This document shows, in pieces, positions 1 through 11,500 of a DNA stretch of 64,000 nucleotides. The position numbers and the translations under genes were made by a program. A model generated the notes under the pieces. It did no database searches, was not told the DNA's origin, and was given only the letters and a program-made list of their open reading frames with translations. Each line of letters starts with the position of its first letter. Position 1 is the stretch's first letter. The DNA lies in NCBI GenBank assembly GCA_022497155.1, contig MU385714.1, positions 558,001 to 622,000 on the forward strand, written 5' to 3'. Source of the stretch: Whalleya microplaca. Taxonomy: Eukaryota; Ascomycota; Sordariomycetes; Xylariales; Xylariaceae.

Positions 1-500
1 GCGGCTGACGAAGTTACAGTGCTGGCGCCGGGGCGCAAGGACGAGGCACTGCTACTAGAACCAGCGGCCGATGTTGACGCTGACGCATTGCTCGGACCAG
101 CAGCGGATGATGAGATCTCAGCACTGATGCGAGCGCGCGACGAGGCACTGCTGGGGCCGGCGGTCGATGTTGATGCTGACGTAGTGCTAGGACCGGCAGG
201 GAACAACGTTCCAATGCTAGCGCCGGGGCGCGACGATGAAGCATTGCTGCTGGAATCGGCAGCCGATGTTGACGCTGACGCAGTGCTGGGGCCGGTAGCG
301 GATGACAAGGTTCCGGTGCTAGCGCCGGGGCGCGACGACGAGGCACTGCTGGGGTCGGCAGTCGAAGTTGACGCTGACGCAGTGCTGGGACCAGCGGCCG
401 ATGTTGACGCCGAGGCATTGCTCGGACCAGCAGCGGATGATGACGTTCCGGTGCTGATGCGAGTGCGCGACGACGATGCACTTCTGGGACTGGCCTCTGG
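1..500 (-). repeat. In-frame tandem repeats in the 3' part of the first gene
   Basis: The sequence repeats imperfect modules of roughly 100-140 bp, each containing GACGCTGACGCAGTGCTGGG-like and GCGCCGGGGCGCGACGA-like blocks. In the true minus-strand frame they read as Ser/Ala-rich units; in other frames they give open acidic (plus strand) and Arg/Pro-rich (minus strand) shadows. Confidence 0.75.
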
Positions 501-2576
501 TGACGATGACGACTCATCGTTGGAGCTATCGTCGTAGAAGTCGGTCGGCAGGCCATACGTGCCCTGCGAGGGAGTGTCTGGCGAGACTCCGGTGGTGGTG
601 TAGGCGCGCGACGACGAGGCGTCGCTAGGACCAGCGACCGAAGTTGACGTGGCTGGCGCCGAGAATTCAGTCTCGGACGACGACGAGGACGTAGTCTGGG
701 TAGACATCTCCGCTGTCTCCGGGCCAGACGGGGCATACTTCCATCTGTCGAGGCTCAAGCTGGCGACTTGCTTGTCGCGCACATCGCGCATCATCGGGAA
801 GAATCCAGGCATTAAACCGACCTCCTCAACGCCGGTTTTGAGCTCATCGCGGTGGATCAATTGGTAGAGGCCGTCATAGTCAAAGCTATCCGGGCCGATC
901 AACAAGCCGTCATCGCGAAGGTCACCGCGGCCCTCCACGTGCGTAATACCGTTCACGATCGCCCACTCGACCCAGCAGCGGGGCAGCGGGATCACGTGCG
1001 TTAGATACTTGTACACGCTGTGCAGCTCGCCGCTCTGGTGGAATAAGCGATAGCTAGAGATGGATGATTAGTCTAATGTTTATTCCAGTTGATGATTTGG
1101 AAAAGGGAAGGGAGGGCCAGCGATCAGATCATCCAAGATAGGTGAGAGGATAGGGGATAAGGAGTGATGGAATACTTACTCTAGCCGCGGTGCTATGGGT
1201 CTGACTACGACTTCAAAGCGTTTGTCTACTGGTGCGAGCTGCTGCGCTTCCTGCTCCAGTTGCTGGTCTACTTGCAGCTGCATTTGCTGCTCTGGTGCTC
1301 CCGCTTGCTCCTCGGCATCCTCTGCGACGAGAGCCTCCACATACTCTGCCGCGTGGTTCATGGGGCGAGCAACAAAGCGGCGAAAGCAATAGCAGACAGC
1401 GCGTCCGGCCCTTTTCGCCGTTCTTTTGACGATACCGTCAGTAGGAACACGCCGTCGGTGGGCGTCCAGCTGGTGCGCCGGCTGCTGGTCTGGCCTCACT
1501 GCTGGGTGGACGACGGGAGCGCCGACCTCAGCGACAGGAACAGCCCGCGGGGCATCCTGCAGGAGTCGCTGCGGCGACGATCCCCGCGATTCACGAGCTC
1601 GCTTCTCGTTTCTCGCCTTGATGAACTCGTCCTTATTGCTCAAGAGCCAGTCCTCGAAGGTTTCTTGAGGGGGCAGAGCTTCGGGTCCATGTCGGCTATT
1701 TCGCGTTAGTGGATGAGTGACTTCGCAACAAACATGAAAGAGAAAAAAGATGAATAAACAAATAAATAAACATGAAAATGGAAATGGAAATACAAATGAA
1801 AATACAAATGAAAATACAAATGAAAATACAAATGAAAATACAAATACAAAACGGGGTTAGAGAAAAATTACCAAGGGTGGAGAGAGGGTGAGGGCGGGGT
1901 GAGTTGAGTTCGGAAGAGGTGCAAATATCATTGTTTAGACTTACTTGGAGTAGTCAACGATGGCCTTCGCTGCTAGGATGGTGTCTTTGTTATGGCTGCT
2001 CTGGGATTCGGCAACAATTTGATTGTTCGGGTTCTCTTCCGGTATAGTGAAGAAGACTACGGGCGGCGGGAACTTGCGGCGCCATAATGGTTCTCGTTTC
2101 TCCATAACGATGGGAGGGGGGGAAGGAGGGGGCTGGAAGGGGGACCTGATACACCGTCTCTTGTGTGCCTCAATCTCTTGGGCGGCTCTAGGCTGGTTTT
2201 CCATGATATCTGCGATCGTCATACCTGCGCCGCTCATATCTGCGATGGTCGGCTTGATTGCCGCAGTCTCCGGGAAGGCCTTACGTCGAGCTGGCTTTTT
2301 CGGGACGGCCTTAGCCTTAGGTGCCTTCTTCGGGGTGGCCCTGGCTTTGCCCTTGGCCTTGGTTGCCGCAGCCTCCCGGTCGTCCTTACGTTGACGCTCC
2401 TCAAGGAGCTCGACTCCCAGGGCGTTTCTACGCTTGCGGGTAACCACTCCTTCGACATCCATGATATTGAGAGGAGCTACAGGGTTGGACGGTCCAGGGT
2501 TAGACGGTCCAGTGTTGGACGGTCCGGGGACAGACGGTCCGGGGACAGGCCGTTCGGATTCCGTAAGGTAATCCAT
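1..2576 (-). CDS. Unknown protein with Lys/Ala/Pro-rich N-terminus and Ser/Ala-rich repeat tail (3' end beyond window)
   Basis: Three exons on the minus strand: 1945-2576, 1180-1695 and 1-1053 (open to the window edge), at least 733 codons. Both introns have GTAAGT donors and CTAG/ATAG acceptors, and the phases fit (AA|C, GA|C). I chose the ATG at 2574-2576 because of its good context (GTCATGG); an in-frame ATG at 2645 is possible. Residues about 10-35 repeat a GPSNP-like unit, followed by a basic Lys/Ala/Pro stretch (about residues 65-105). The start of exon 3 (about 700-1050) encodes a non-repetitive, Trp/Tyr-containing segment (for example RCWVEWAIVNGITHVEG) that looks like a folded domain. 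The rest of exon 3 is built from Ser/Ala/Thr/Pro repeats such as GPSTASASTS and RPGASTGT. I do not recognise the family. The repeat tail suggests a disordered or wall/surface-type protein, but no signal peptide is visible. Confidence 0.72.
1772..1851. repeat. 12-bp tandem repeat inside intron 1 of the first gene
   Basis: About five near-perfect copies of AAATACAAATGA lie inside the 249-bp intron (1696-1944). The repeat accounts for much of this intron's unusual length. Confidence 0.8.
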
Positions 2577-3657
2577 GACGACAATGATGGTGATGAGATG
2601 ACGATGGTCTGAGTGATTGACAAATGATTTGGGAAAGGAAGACAAATCGAATCTACAGATGAGTGAAGGAAGGGTTGCTTGTGCGAAGTGTTCTGACTAT
2701 GCAGGCTCAAACAATCTGTGGATGTTGAGGGAAGAAAGTCAAGTGGGCAGAAAGTCAAGTGCAGAAAGTAGGTAAGTGTGCAGGAGGGGCAGAAAAACAC
2801 AACACCGCCTGCGGGAGAAACAAACAGACCAAGCTGAGTGAATGTGGAAGGAAGGAAGACTTGTTGGGGGGCAACAAGAAAAAAAGTACTACTGCTGAGT
2901 ACCTCACCAACTGTGCTGTCGCTAGGGGTGATTGCCTTTTCCCTGTCTGAGGTTGCTACCCAAGGCACAATATTTATCCAACAAAGCATGGACCTTCACT
3001 GTCTGCCTGAGGTTGGTTTCTACATTTACCACAAGGAAATAGCTAAATTCGATTCTCAAGATTGATAAGATATACCACAAGAACACTCATGACTGTACTT
3101 GTGACAGGAAGTACATGGTAGTATATACAAAGCCTGTCAGGAAATAGGTAGAGGCATCCAGAAGTACATATAAATAGGTACATTAGTTATACAGTACCTC
3201 TCGAAAAGATTTCGAGGCTGATATAAAAACCCGGGGTTATTAAAGGGCTTATAAGAAACGCCTCGAAGTGTCTGATGTATATCTACAAAGTGCCTGACCA
3301 AGCAAGCATCGCATTCACTGTCAGAGGGTTGTTTGGTCAATAGATATCCCGTTGTTTGTATTGGTTGATGGACAACATAGACATAATGTGCTGTTGAATT
3401 AGAATCAATGCTCAATCAGGGACAGCCGACAGAAACACTGACAGGCCTGACACAGTGATGTTGTTTGTATCAATAAAACATGACTAGGTTCTTTGCAATA
3501 TGTAGGGACGTCACACAGATGCGTCAGCCTGTGAGAATGGCAGCAAAGCCTTCTAATTTCTCTATCTCATCGAACTTTTAGACCAGCCATTGGTACATGG
3601 GGGTATGTCCTCTCAGCATTCCATCATATATCTAAGTGCTCCATAACCTCAGCCTTT
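2577..3657. other. Intergenic region, no gene seen
   Basis: This is 1.1 kb between the start of the first minus-strand gene and the stop of CCT3. It should hold the promoter and 5' UTR of the first gene and the 3' UTR of CCT3. Purine-rich stretches occur at about 2740-2890. I see no supportable ORF. Confidence 0.6.
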
Positions 3658-5526
3658 TCAATCATCTCCACCACCTACTCCCGGAGCCCCGACTTGCTGT
3701 GCTTTCTTGGCGCTGCAGATATCGTCTACTCTCAGCAACAGACAGGCAGCCTAGCGTATAGATTAGTATGAAAATTAGGCGTAGAATGGAGACGAATGCC
3801 CAAAACTTACCTCGATGGCGGTCTTGATGCTCTGGAGCTTGATCGCCTCAGGTTCCCAGATGCCATACTGTTGCATATCCACGATCGTTCCAGTCTCTCC
3901 GTTGATACCCCACGAGCTCTTGCCCTCAGATTGCTTGGCCCGAAGCTCGGTGAGCACTCTTACAGGACTGGCGCCAGCGTTTTGCACTAGAGTCCTAGGG
4001 ATAACCTCCATGGCATCGGCAATAGCCTTGTAAGGCCATTGCTGCACGCCCTCAATGTTCCTGGCCAGCTGCCCTAGCCTCACGGAGACGGCCATCTCCG
4101 TAGCTCCACCGCCGGGAGATAATCTGGGGTGGAACATGACGTTCCGGGCAACTCCCATAGCGTCCTGAAGATTCCGCTCGATTTCGTTTAGAATATCCTT
4201 CGAAGGTCCTCGGAGGAGGATTGTGCAAGCCTTTGGTGTTCTGCACTTGGTAAGGAAAGTAAAGTACTCGTCACCAATCTTCTCGATCTCAAATAAGCCA
4301 CACTGCGTTCCCACATCCGATTCCTTGAGATCGTCCACCCGGTTCACGATCGTCGCACCGGTCGCCCTGGCTATTCTGTTGTTATCCGTCTTTCGAACTC
4401 TGCGCAGAGCTGTGACATTCCCCTTCATAAAATAGTGCTGCGCCAGGTCCGACACGCCCTTCTCCGTGATGACCAGATCGGGGTTCAGTGCCAAGATGGC
4501 TTCGCACATGGATCTCACTTGCTCTTCTTCGATCTGTAAGATGCGGTTCCAGTCCTCTTCCTTCGAAATCTCAATGTTGGTCTGAGACTCTCCCTTCTTG
4601 TATTCTAGGGGGCAATCCAGGAGGATAATTCTCGGGTTCTCGATCCTTCTTCGCATCTTCGGGTGGGTGATATCCTTGTTGAGCATAACTCCGTCTAACA
4701 CTCTGCTGTCCTCTATCTCGCCACCGGGGACCTTCTCTACACGGGCATATCGCTTGATGTCGACCTCCTGCTTGCCATTTCCGGCCTCCCAGGCGACCGT
4801 TCGGACCGCGTTGAGAGCTAGGCTGCACATGAGTTCGGACCATCTCGAAACAAACTTGGTGCCGATCGAAGAGGAAATTAAAGAGTACATCGCCTTGTCG
4901 TCGTTGATATCGATAGGTAGGGAAATCTCGTCGATGATGTCTAACGCATCCTTGAGTGCACGCTTGAAGGCTGAAATGATGACCACCGGGTGGATATTTC
5001 GCTCGAGATGAGGAAGGGCTTGCGCTAGAATCTCACCACCTGGCGGGCAGTTAGCCATTAGGTTCCCCAGAAAGTGCAGTGGTCTACCAACCTAAAATAA
5101 TGACCGTTGTGGTGCCATCGCCGACCTCTTCGTCTTGTGTTCTGCTCAGCTCGATCATACTCTTCGCGGCGGGGTGTGAGACCTCGATCTCCCGCAGAAT
5201 AGCATGGCCATCGTTTGTGAGGACAATACCGCCCATAGGGTCCAACAGCATCTTCAGCATAGCTTTGGGGCCGAGACATGATCGAATAATGTCGGAGACA
5301 CTGGAGCCTAGGATTTAGCAACGGAATCACATCGACACGGCAGGTGGAGGGAACTATACGTCTTTGCGGCGGCGATGTTAGACAGCTGAGCTTTCCGGCC
5401 AACTTGTCTCTCACCGCTTTGGGTGTCTGGGGTCCATGGTCAGTATACTGTTGCTCATATGCCATATTGCTGAAGCTGGCTAAGCTCATGGAGGGGCTCA
5501 CTCATAACCAAAACGGGGGCCTGCAT
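3658..5526 (-). CDS. CCT3: T-complex protein 1 subunit gamma (CCT3)
   Basis: Gamma subunit of the cytosolic TRiC/CCT chaperonin, which folds actin, tubulin and WD-repeat proteins with ATP. Five exons: 5502-5526, 5360-5426, 5092-5300, 3811-5039 and 3658-3750; total 1623 nt, 540 aa, the usual length for the family. All phases agree. The protein starts [10 protein letters not shown], has the ATP-site motifs NDG (60-62) and GDGTT (91-95) and GGGATE at about 410-415, and ends in a short Gly/Asp tail ([10 protein letters not shown]). The last exon is cut off from the main open frame by a GTAAGT intron (3751-3810), so the open frame alone gives a wrong C-terminus. Intron 3 uses a weak GTTGGT donor, giving LGGEIL where relatives I recall have LAGEIL. 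It is head to head with the class II aldolase gene, about 1.07 kb apart. Confidence 0.97.
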
Positions 5527-6591
5527 CGTGAAGAAGTTGCCGTGGGCTCGTTTACTAGGGACGTTTCACGAGTTTGAGTCGGTCAGTCTAGAATCGTATC
5601 GTATTCCTCTTGCAACCGTAGTCGGACAATACGGCTCGGAAATGTGGTGATCGTAAGCTTGTCCGTTTATTGATTTACAGCTTGCTTGTGGCCCAATACC
5701 TAGAAGTTTTTGGAGGAGCTCCCCAGAAAATGGAAAAATTGTCGCGCCGAGATGCGGGTTATGCTGGTGGTCCGTGCTCAATGTACCTAGGTACTTGGTG
5801 CCTCTAGATACTCAAATCCGACTTCTATCAGGTACAGACCTGTACCACATTTCTACTAATATCCTGGATCAACGACACTAAGTGTATCTGGCCGCTCAAT
5901 ATTCAGTTGAAAGTCTAAGAAACTCCGAGAAACTCCAAGAAACTCTAAAGATGATATGGAATAGCTTTCGAGAGCTATATGCCGACACTCCCCGAACCTC
6001 AGAAAGAGACTCTATACCTAAGATTTATACAGCTGTAGCCAAGATGAAGTCTCACAGACCTTAGAAACTAAGCTAGCAGAAAACATCGTCGATAGATTTC
6101 TCAATCTATTAGGCGGTCTTTGACTAAATACCTTGTCGGCTGATTCTCCAAGCCATTTTGAATTAATACCTATACATTCTTAGCACCCGTATCTAGACAC
6201 TTATTGTCAAAGATACAGCCTGCTTGAGCTGGACACAAACATTTAAACGTGCTCACGTCAAAGGCATTAATGAAATCAAGCAAGTGTTCGGTCCCGAGGA
6301 CAATCGGACGTCGTCGGGACTCCCGTAACCCGATGCCGATCCCGGATGGTGGAACGCGGGGCTCTATATCTGCCTACTCCACATCCGAGATACTATTAGC
6401 TGATCCATGCTGTGGCTTATCTCTTGGGCATCAGTCCATATCGTCAGATAGATAGGAATTTCTGCGACGTAGAGTAGCCTAACCCATCATCTAGATATTA
6501 TCAGTACAGACTGGAATAGAGAAACACGATACTGCCTCCACCGTGACTACGCAAAGCTATAGTGAGCTACCTCTACTTTACAGCCGGAATA
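5527..6591. promoter_or_regulatory. Divergent intergenic region between CCT3 and the aldolase-like gene
   Basis: This 1,065-bp stretch separates the two start codons and must hold both promoters. It contains three close copies of AGAAACTC(C/T) around 5918-5947 and an ACCTAGGTAC palindrome near 5786. No coding region is supportable. Confidence 0.55.
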
Positions 6592-8528
6592 ATGGCGCCT
6601 TCAGCAATCACGGAAACCTTCTCGAGCAACTTGACCTTGAAAGGTCAAGAGAAGCCCAAGGATGCTACAAAGCAGACCGCTGTAGCTGACAGAGAGAAAA
6701 CCCCTCTGGAGGCCATCTCACATGGAATCGTTATGCCAGGTCAGGCTACTGCTACCATCTAGGCTATATCATCTAGTATCATGCAAAGCTTTACTGACTG
6801 CTTCGATCGAAGGCATTCCCACATTCCCGACATATACAACCCACCGACGGCACATTCTAGTACATATGTCCGCGATCTTCCGCTTCTTCGCCCGCTGCGG
6901 CTTCACCGAGGGGCAGTCAGGGTAAGCCCAGTTCTACCTACTACTCAAATAAGGCGAAGTTTCGAAACGCCCGGCTTAGGCTCCGAGACACTGCCTAAGA
7001 CCTGCAGCGCGGGTTTCAAGTTCATAGGAGACGGGGCGACTAGGCTTGCCTACCGTATTGACCTTGAACGCTTACAGTCATATCTCCGTACGGGACCCCG
7101 AGTTCCCAAGCCTGATGTGGATGAACCCGCTCGGTCGCCATTTTGGCATGCTTACCGCAGGTGACATGATCGTACGTCCATCTCTCAAGATTCCTTTCCC
7201 CCCTTTTCGTCATTGACCCCAAGAGCACGCATTATACCCCTTAGACCTGACTGGGGTCATGACTCAAGATTAATTCCAAGATTTTCCCGCAATGGTTATC
7301 ACTGACGCTAGGTGCTGCAGTGTCTAGACATCGCCACCGGCAAGATGGTAGGAGGGAACACCTCCCGACCGGCGAACGCCGCCGGTTACCTGATCCACTC
7401 GGCGGTACACAAGCGACGGCCTCATAACGTCCATGCAGTGTAAGTTAACCCTCCATGGCGATGGTTTCTGTCCCCTGGTTTGTATAGCACATAATCCGGT
7501 TACTTGGGGGGGAGGGGGACAGGATAGCCCGGAGAAGGCCCGGCGCTCTATATACTATGCAGACGCGCAGATCTCAGGGTGCAGGATTCGAGCCATCCTG
7601 CAGAAAGGTGGCGCCCAAAGAGGAAGTTGGCTAACCTCGCGACAATCTTGACAGCTGTCACGCGCACTCGAACGCCGGTCGGGCATGGAGCGTATTCGCC
7701 CGTCCCCTGGAGATGCTGAACCAAGGTAGGCGACCCCGGGACCCCAGACAGACAGACATCGCCATTCCTTCTACCGTTCCGGGAGGGCAGAACCATAGAC
7801 CGGCGAAGCCGAAATATGGGTCCTCCATCTTCCTCCTTCCCCCGCCCCCCCCCCCCTTCCGAACCCCCGAAACCCCACAATGCCTACGTAAGAGCGCAGT
7901 TAGAAATGAGGAATGAGGAACGCTAACCTCGAAACCGCGCTTGCGACAACAGACGTGTGCAACTTCCACGGCGCGCAGGCCGTGTACGCGCGGTACGGCG
8001 GGATCGTCTTCGGTGCAGAGGAAGGGGAGCACATCGCGGCGGCGCTCGGCGACGCCAACAAGGGCGTCATCCTGATGAACCACGGCCTGCTGACGGTGGG
8101 CGCGACGGTCGACGAGGCCGGGTTCATGTTCGGGCTGATGGACCGCGCCTGCGCGATGCAGCTGCAGGTCGAGGCCGCCGCCGCCAACGGCATCCCCAAG
8201 CAGATCATCAGCGACGAGGAGGCTGCCTACAACTTCAAGATGGCCAGCGAGACCAACGCACTCGTAAGTAGCCCACCCACCCCCGGCGTTGTTTTCCTTT
8301 GCTCGTTTCAGCCCTGCTTCTCGAGCACGGATCTCCCAGCCGCGGTACGCCCGGGAGTTGACAACTCCCGGTTATTTGCCAGGCGAGACTCGTGAGGAAG
8401 AGTAGATATGCTAATTCTAAATGCCGTAGTACCGTGAGGCTCAGCCGGATGTCGAATACGAGTTGGAGATAGCTGGAGGCGAGGAAGTACTCGCGAGGGG
8501 GTTTGAAAACCTGCACATTGCGCCGTAG
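6592..8528 (+). CDS. Class II aldolase/adducin-domain protein
   Basis: Seven exons: 6592-6739, 6813-6921, 7078-7171, 7321-7439, 7655-7725, 7953-8263 and 8430-8528; 951 nt, 316 aa, every junction in phase. The product is a cytosolic class II aldolase/adducin-fold protein, a Zn-dependent lyase/epimerase-type fold (Pfam PF00596 family by recognition). It has the characteristic blocks [22 protein letters not shown], the metal-ligand HAH (His159, His161) and MNHGLLT with His224. The N-terminus ([20 protein letters not shown]) resembles the disordered leader common in fungal members. The substrate cannot be told from sequence; many fungal paralogs are uncharacterised. Exon 6 is much more GC-rich in third positions than exons 1-4. 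The 227-bp intron 5 contains a C-rich tract near 7840-7860. The separate open frames inside this span are exon fragments, not separate genes. Confidence 0.93.
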
Positions 8529-11500
8529 GTCGGATCTCGAACCGACACATACATACATACCATACATAGGTAGTAGATTGACGGGCGAATGGCGCCATTG
8601 TTACGTAGGGAGCGCGGCTGTATGCGACGCATCATACTCTTATCTACAAATTCCAGGGTTCTGTACGTAGCAGTCGGTGCGGGAACATCCCACGACGATC
8701 ATGATCTGGGGTACTGTAGTAGTAGGGTGAAGCTCGGCTACGGCTTGCGAAGTTGGCATTAAGCGCCGTTGTACCTATGTAAAGCAACCCTCGCAAGCGT
8801 TGTAGAGTAGGGTAGGTTACCTTCGAGGCCAGTGGACCGTTGAAAAAAAACCTGCAAGTTAAATGAAAATGGGGGTGGAAGTTCTTGTCGAGAGCCTTCA
8901 AACCGAACCTAGTCGAACCGCCAACAGCCCAGCTCTGGAACGGGATCACCGGGATCGTCCCGCCAATGCCAGGGACGGCCCGCATTGCGTACTGTTTCTT
9001 AGCAAGGGCCTAATGTGATGCAACATCGGATCGTTCGATTGCACGATAACCAGCGCCTCTCTCTTGCAAAGGGAATCTCCCAACTGCAGATCAACTCACT
9101 AGGTGCCTTTTATTTTAACGCCGACGTGTCATCAGGAAGAGAGCCGCGATGCTTGCATGCATTAGCTACCTACACGTAGTTCACTATTTTGTGGAGGCAG
9201 GTTCTTGGATCTTGGCCCCCAAAATCCTGCCTAACGGCATTGCAGGGCTTTGCAGTCCCAGAATAGCGACAATGGTCGTCTTTTTGGGATGAACCGCTCG
9301 AGATCCTCTGCGGTTATGCAGTCTCGGGCCTGTCCAGCAGTCCAACCGTACTGCAGCTAGGTGAGGTGGTCCGCCTACTGCATACTTGTTGCAGTAATAA
9401 TGGACGGGAGGTACCCATCATGAGAACTTTTCACGATCTATTTAGCCCCATGTCCCCCCCAAACTTTGGCCCCTGGAGGTTAGATGAGATAAGCACACTA
9501 TCTGGATCAGTTGCGTGCATGATGATTTACAGCAAGCTCGGGCGCTTTGTATGTACCTGCAGATCCATAAACCAGATGGCTGCTCACCGGTGACCCGCCA
9601 GATATTAAGCACGGTTAGACCGTTGCACGGCTGATGAGGTTATCGTAGTAATAACCGCATCGACGATCCTGCAGAACATTAGGCCTGATACATCACATAG
9701 CACACGGCGAGTTTAACGAGGGTCTCGACTTCTCATGTGGATTTCCTGTTCTATGATAAGCTGGCAATCAGGACGCGGTCTCTAGGTGAGTGGTGTAGCT
9801 GTAATCAACTTAACTGGTTTGATTATGTCCTACATTACCACGACAGAGAGGAGGTGCAGACAGGCAGACAGGTTTGAACAACGAGTGAACGAATGCAGAC
9901 CTCGCGAACGCAGCCTAGGATACCGGAAGTAGATAATGCATTGGTAACCAAGAGGTTGTCGGGAGGACAATTAGGAATGCATATCGAAACAACGTTAGCA
10001 TTGGGGAGCCTACGGCATGAAATGCAAGCATTCTCGGCGCTGGCCCAGAACATTCGTTTCATGATGAATGTCACTCTGTAATTGACCAAACTCGTTGCAG
10101 GAAACAATCATCAGTCATACTCGGCACAAACCTTCAGCAGTGGCCAAAAAGAGATGCATCATGTCTCATATCGTTGCTTGAAGTACTCTGAAGCCTGACC
10201 AACGCAGTGCTCTAGCTAAGCCTCGACATTGGAATACCAAAATGGTGTCAGTATGACTAATAAGACCTTCCTTCAGTCGTCCATAGACAGGGCGATGAGA
10301 TCCTTTCCTACTAGCGGTGCGATGACGCAGACTTCTAACGCCAACGCCAACGAGCCTTGGGGACGACAAGCAAATAGTAAATTTCCCTCAACGGCTGATC
10401 CATCCTTCATTCTGCCTTTCCCCGAGCTTATTGTACAACCGCAAGAAATCTCTCAGCGTAGCTCTGATTTGAGGCCGTAATAGATTTGTTTGGGACTGCG
10501 TCAGTGGCACTATGCATTCCAAGAACAGGCCTGATCGTAGAGGCAACGTACGACCCCCAGTCCGGACATGAAGTTGTGGAATGACGGAATGAAACAGGAA
10601 TCGCTAGTAGAACTCTTCCCATCTGCCCTCGTAATACTCACTGACCCCATAGCTGAGTCACTTCCTGTGGATCTAGCGGAGCTCCGAATGTGAATTTCTC
10701 TTCGACTGTCATTGAATGAAAATTTTTTATCAGAGTCAGAGTCATAGGCTACAATGCCGAAACATTGGGATTAAGGGAGGATGAGATAGCCAAGCGGAGA
10801 ATTAGGTAGCACAACCGACGCCAATCGCATGAAACGGCTTCGTAGGGCGACAATAGTCAAGCTGGGATACCACCAGGTTGGCCGTTGTGTGTCTTCAGCT
10901 AGGAGGCTCTGAGCACTATGTGGCACACTCACACGGCAACAGTTGTAATTTAGAATCAGGCCCCTGGTGCCTGGAAGATTGTTGAGTGTATTCCGTAGAA
11001 CAACGTAGAACGAAGTACAAATGCCTCATCGGTAGCCTCGGATGTATGAGGCCGGCGAACAACAAGGTATTTGGTGAAACTTACCTATCGGGACCTTCCG
11101 CTATTGGCACAGTCCTAGGTCGCGTGCGAGAAGATCGAAAATACCTTCTTTGTCTCTTCTAATGCAATCTTCGTAGAAATGTTGAAACAACATTGACGCC
11201 AGAGGAACCACTGGAAGGGAGAAGGGACGAATGAAATACGCAAGCGGGAAGCCAGCCGGCATGCCAGTGTCAGTCACGGCACACGCCTAGCTTGGGAAGA
11301 AGCAAATTGGAAGGCTGGAAACGTGGCATTACAGGAACTTCAGGACCATGCGTCAATGCCGAGGGCTGAAGAGCTCTTCATCAGGTAAACACAAACAATA
11401 TGACTCCACTAGGCAGTCATCAGAGCTTGAAACAACGGACATCTTGGGATTAAACTCGGGTCTTGGTGCGTCCTAGCCGGACTTTCGGGACTTCTCTCAT

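Noticed and set aside
19..537. Plus-strand ORF encoding an acidic repeat protein
   Set aside because: Shadow of the minus-strand Ser/Ala-rich repeat exon, which connects through two in-phase introns to upstream exons.
14..736. Minus-strand Arg/Pro-rich 240-codon ORF
   Set aside because: Wrong frame of the same repeat; the composition is an artefact of GC-rich period-3 sequence.
7548..8083. Minus-strand ORFs opposite the aldolase-like gene
   Set aside because: Antisense shadows of GC-rich exons; the plus strand gives a complete seven-exon protein with conserved motifs.
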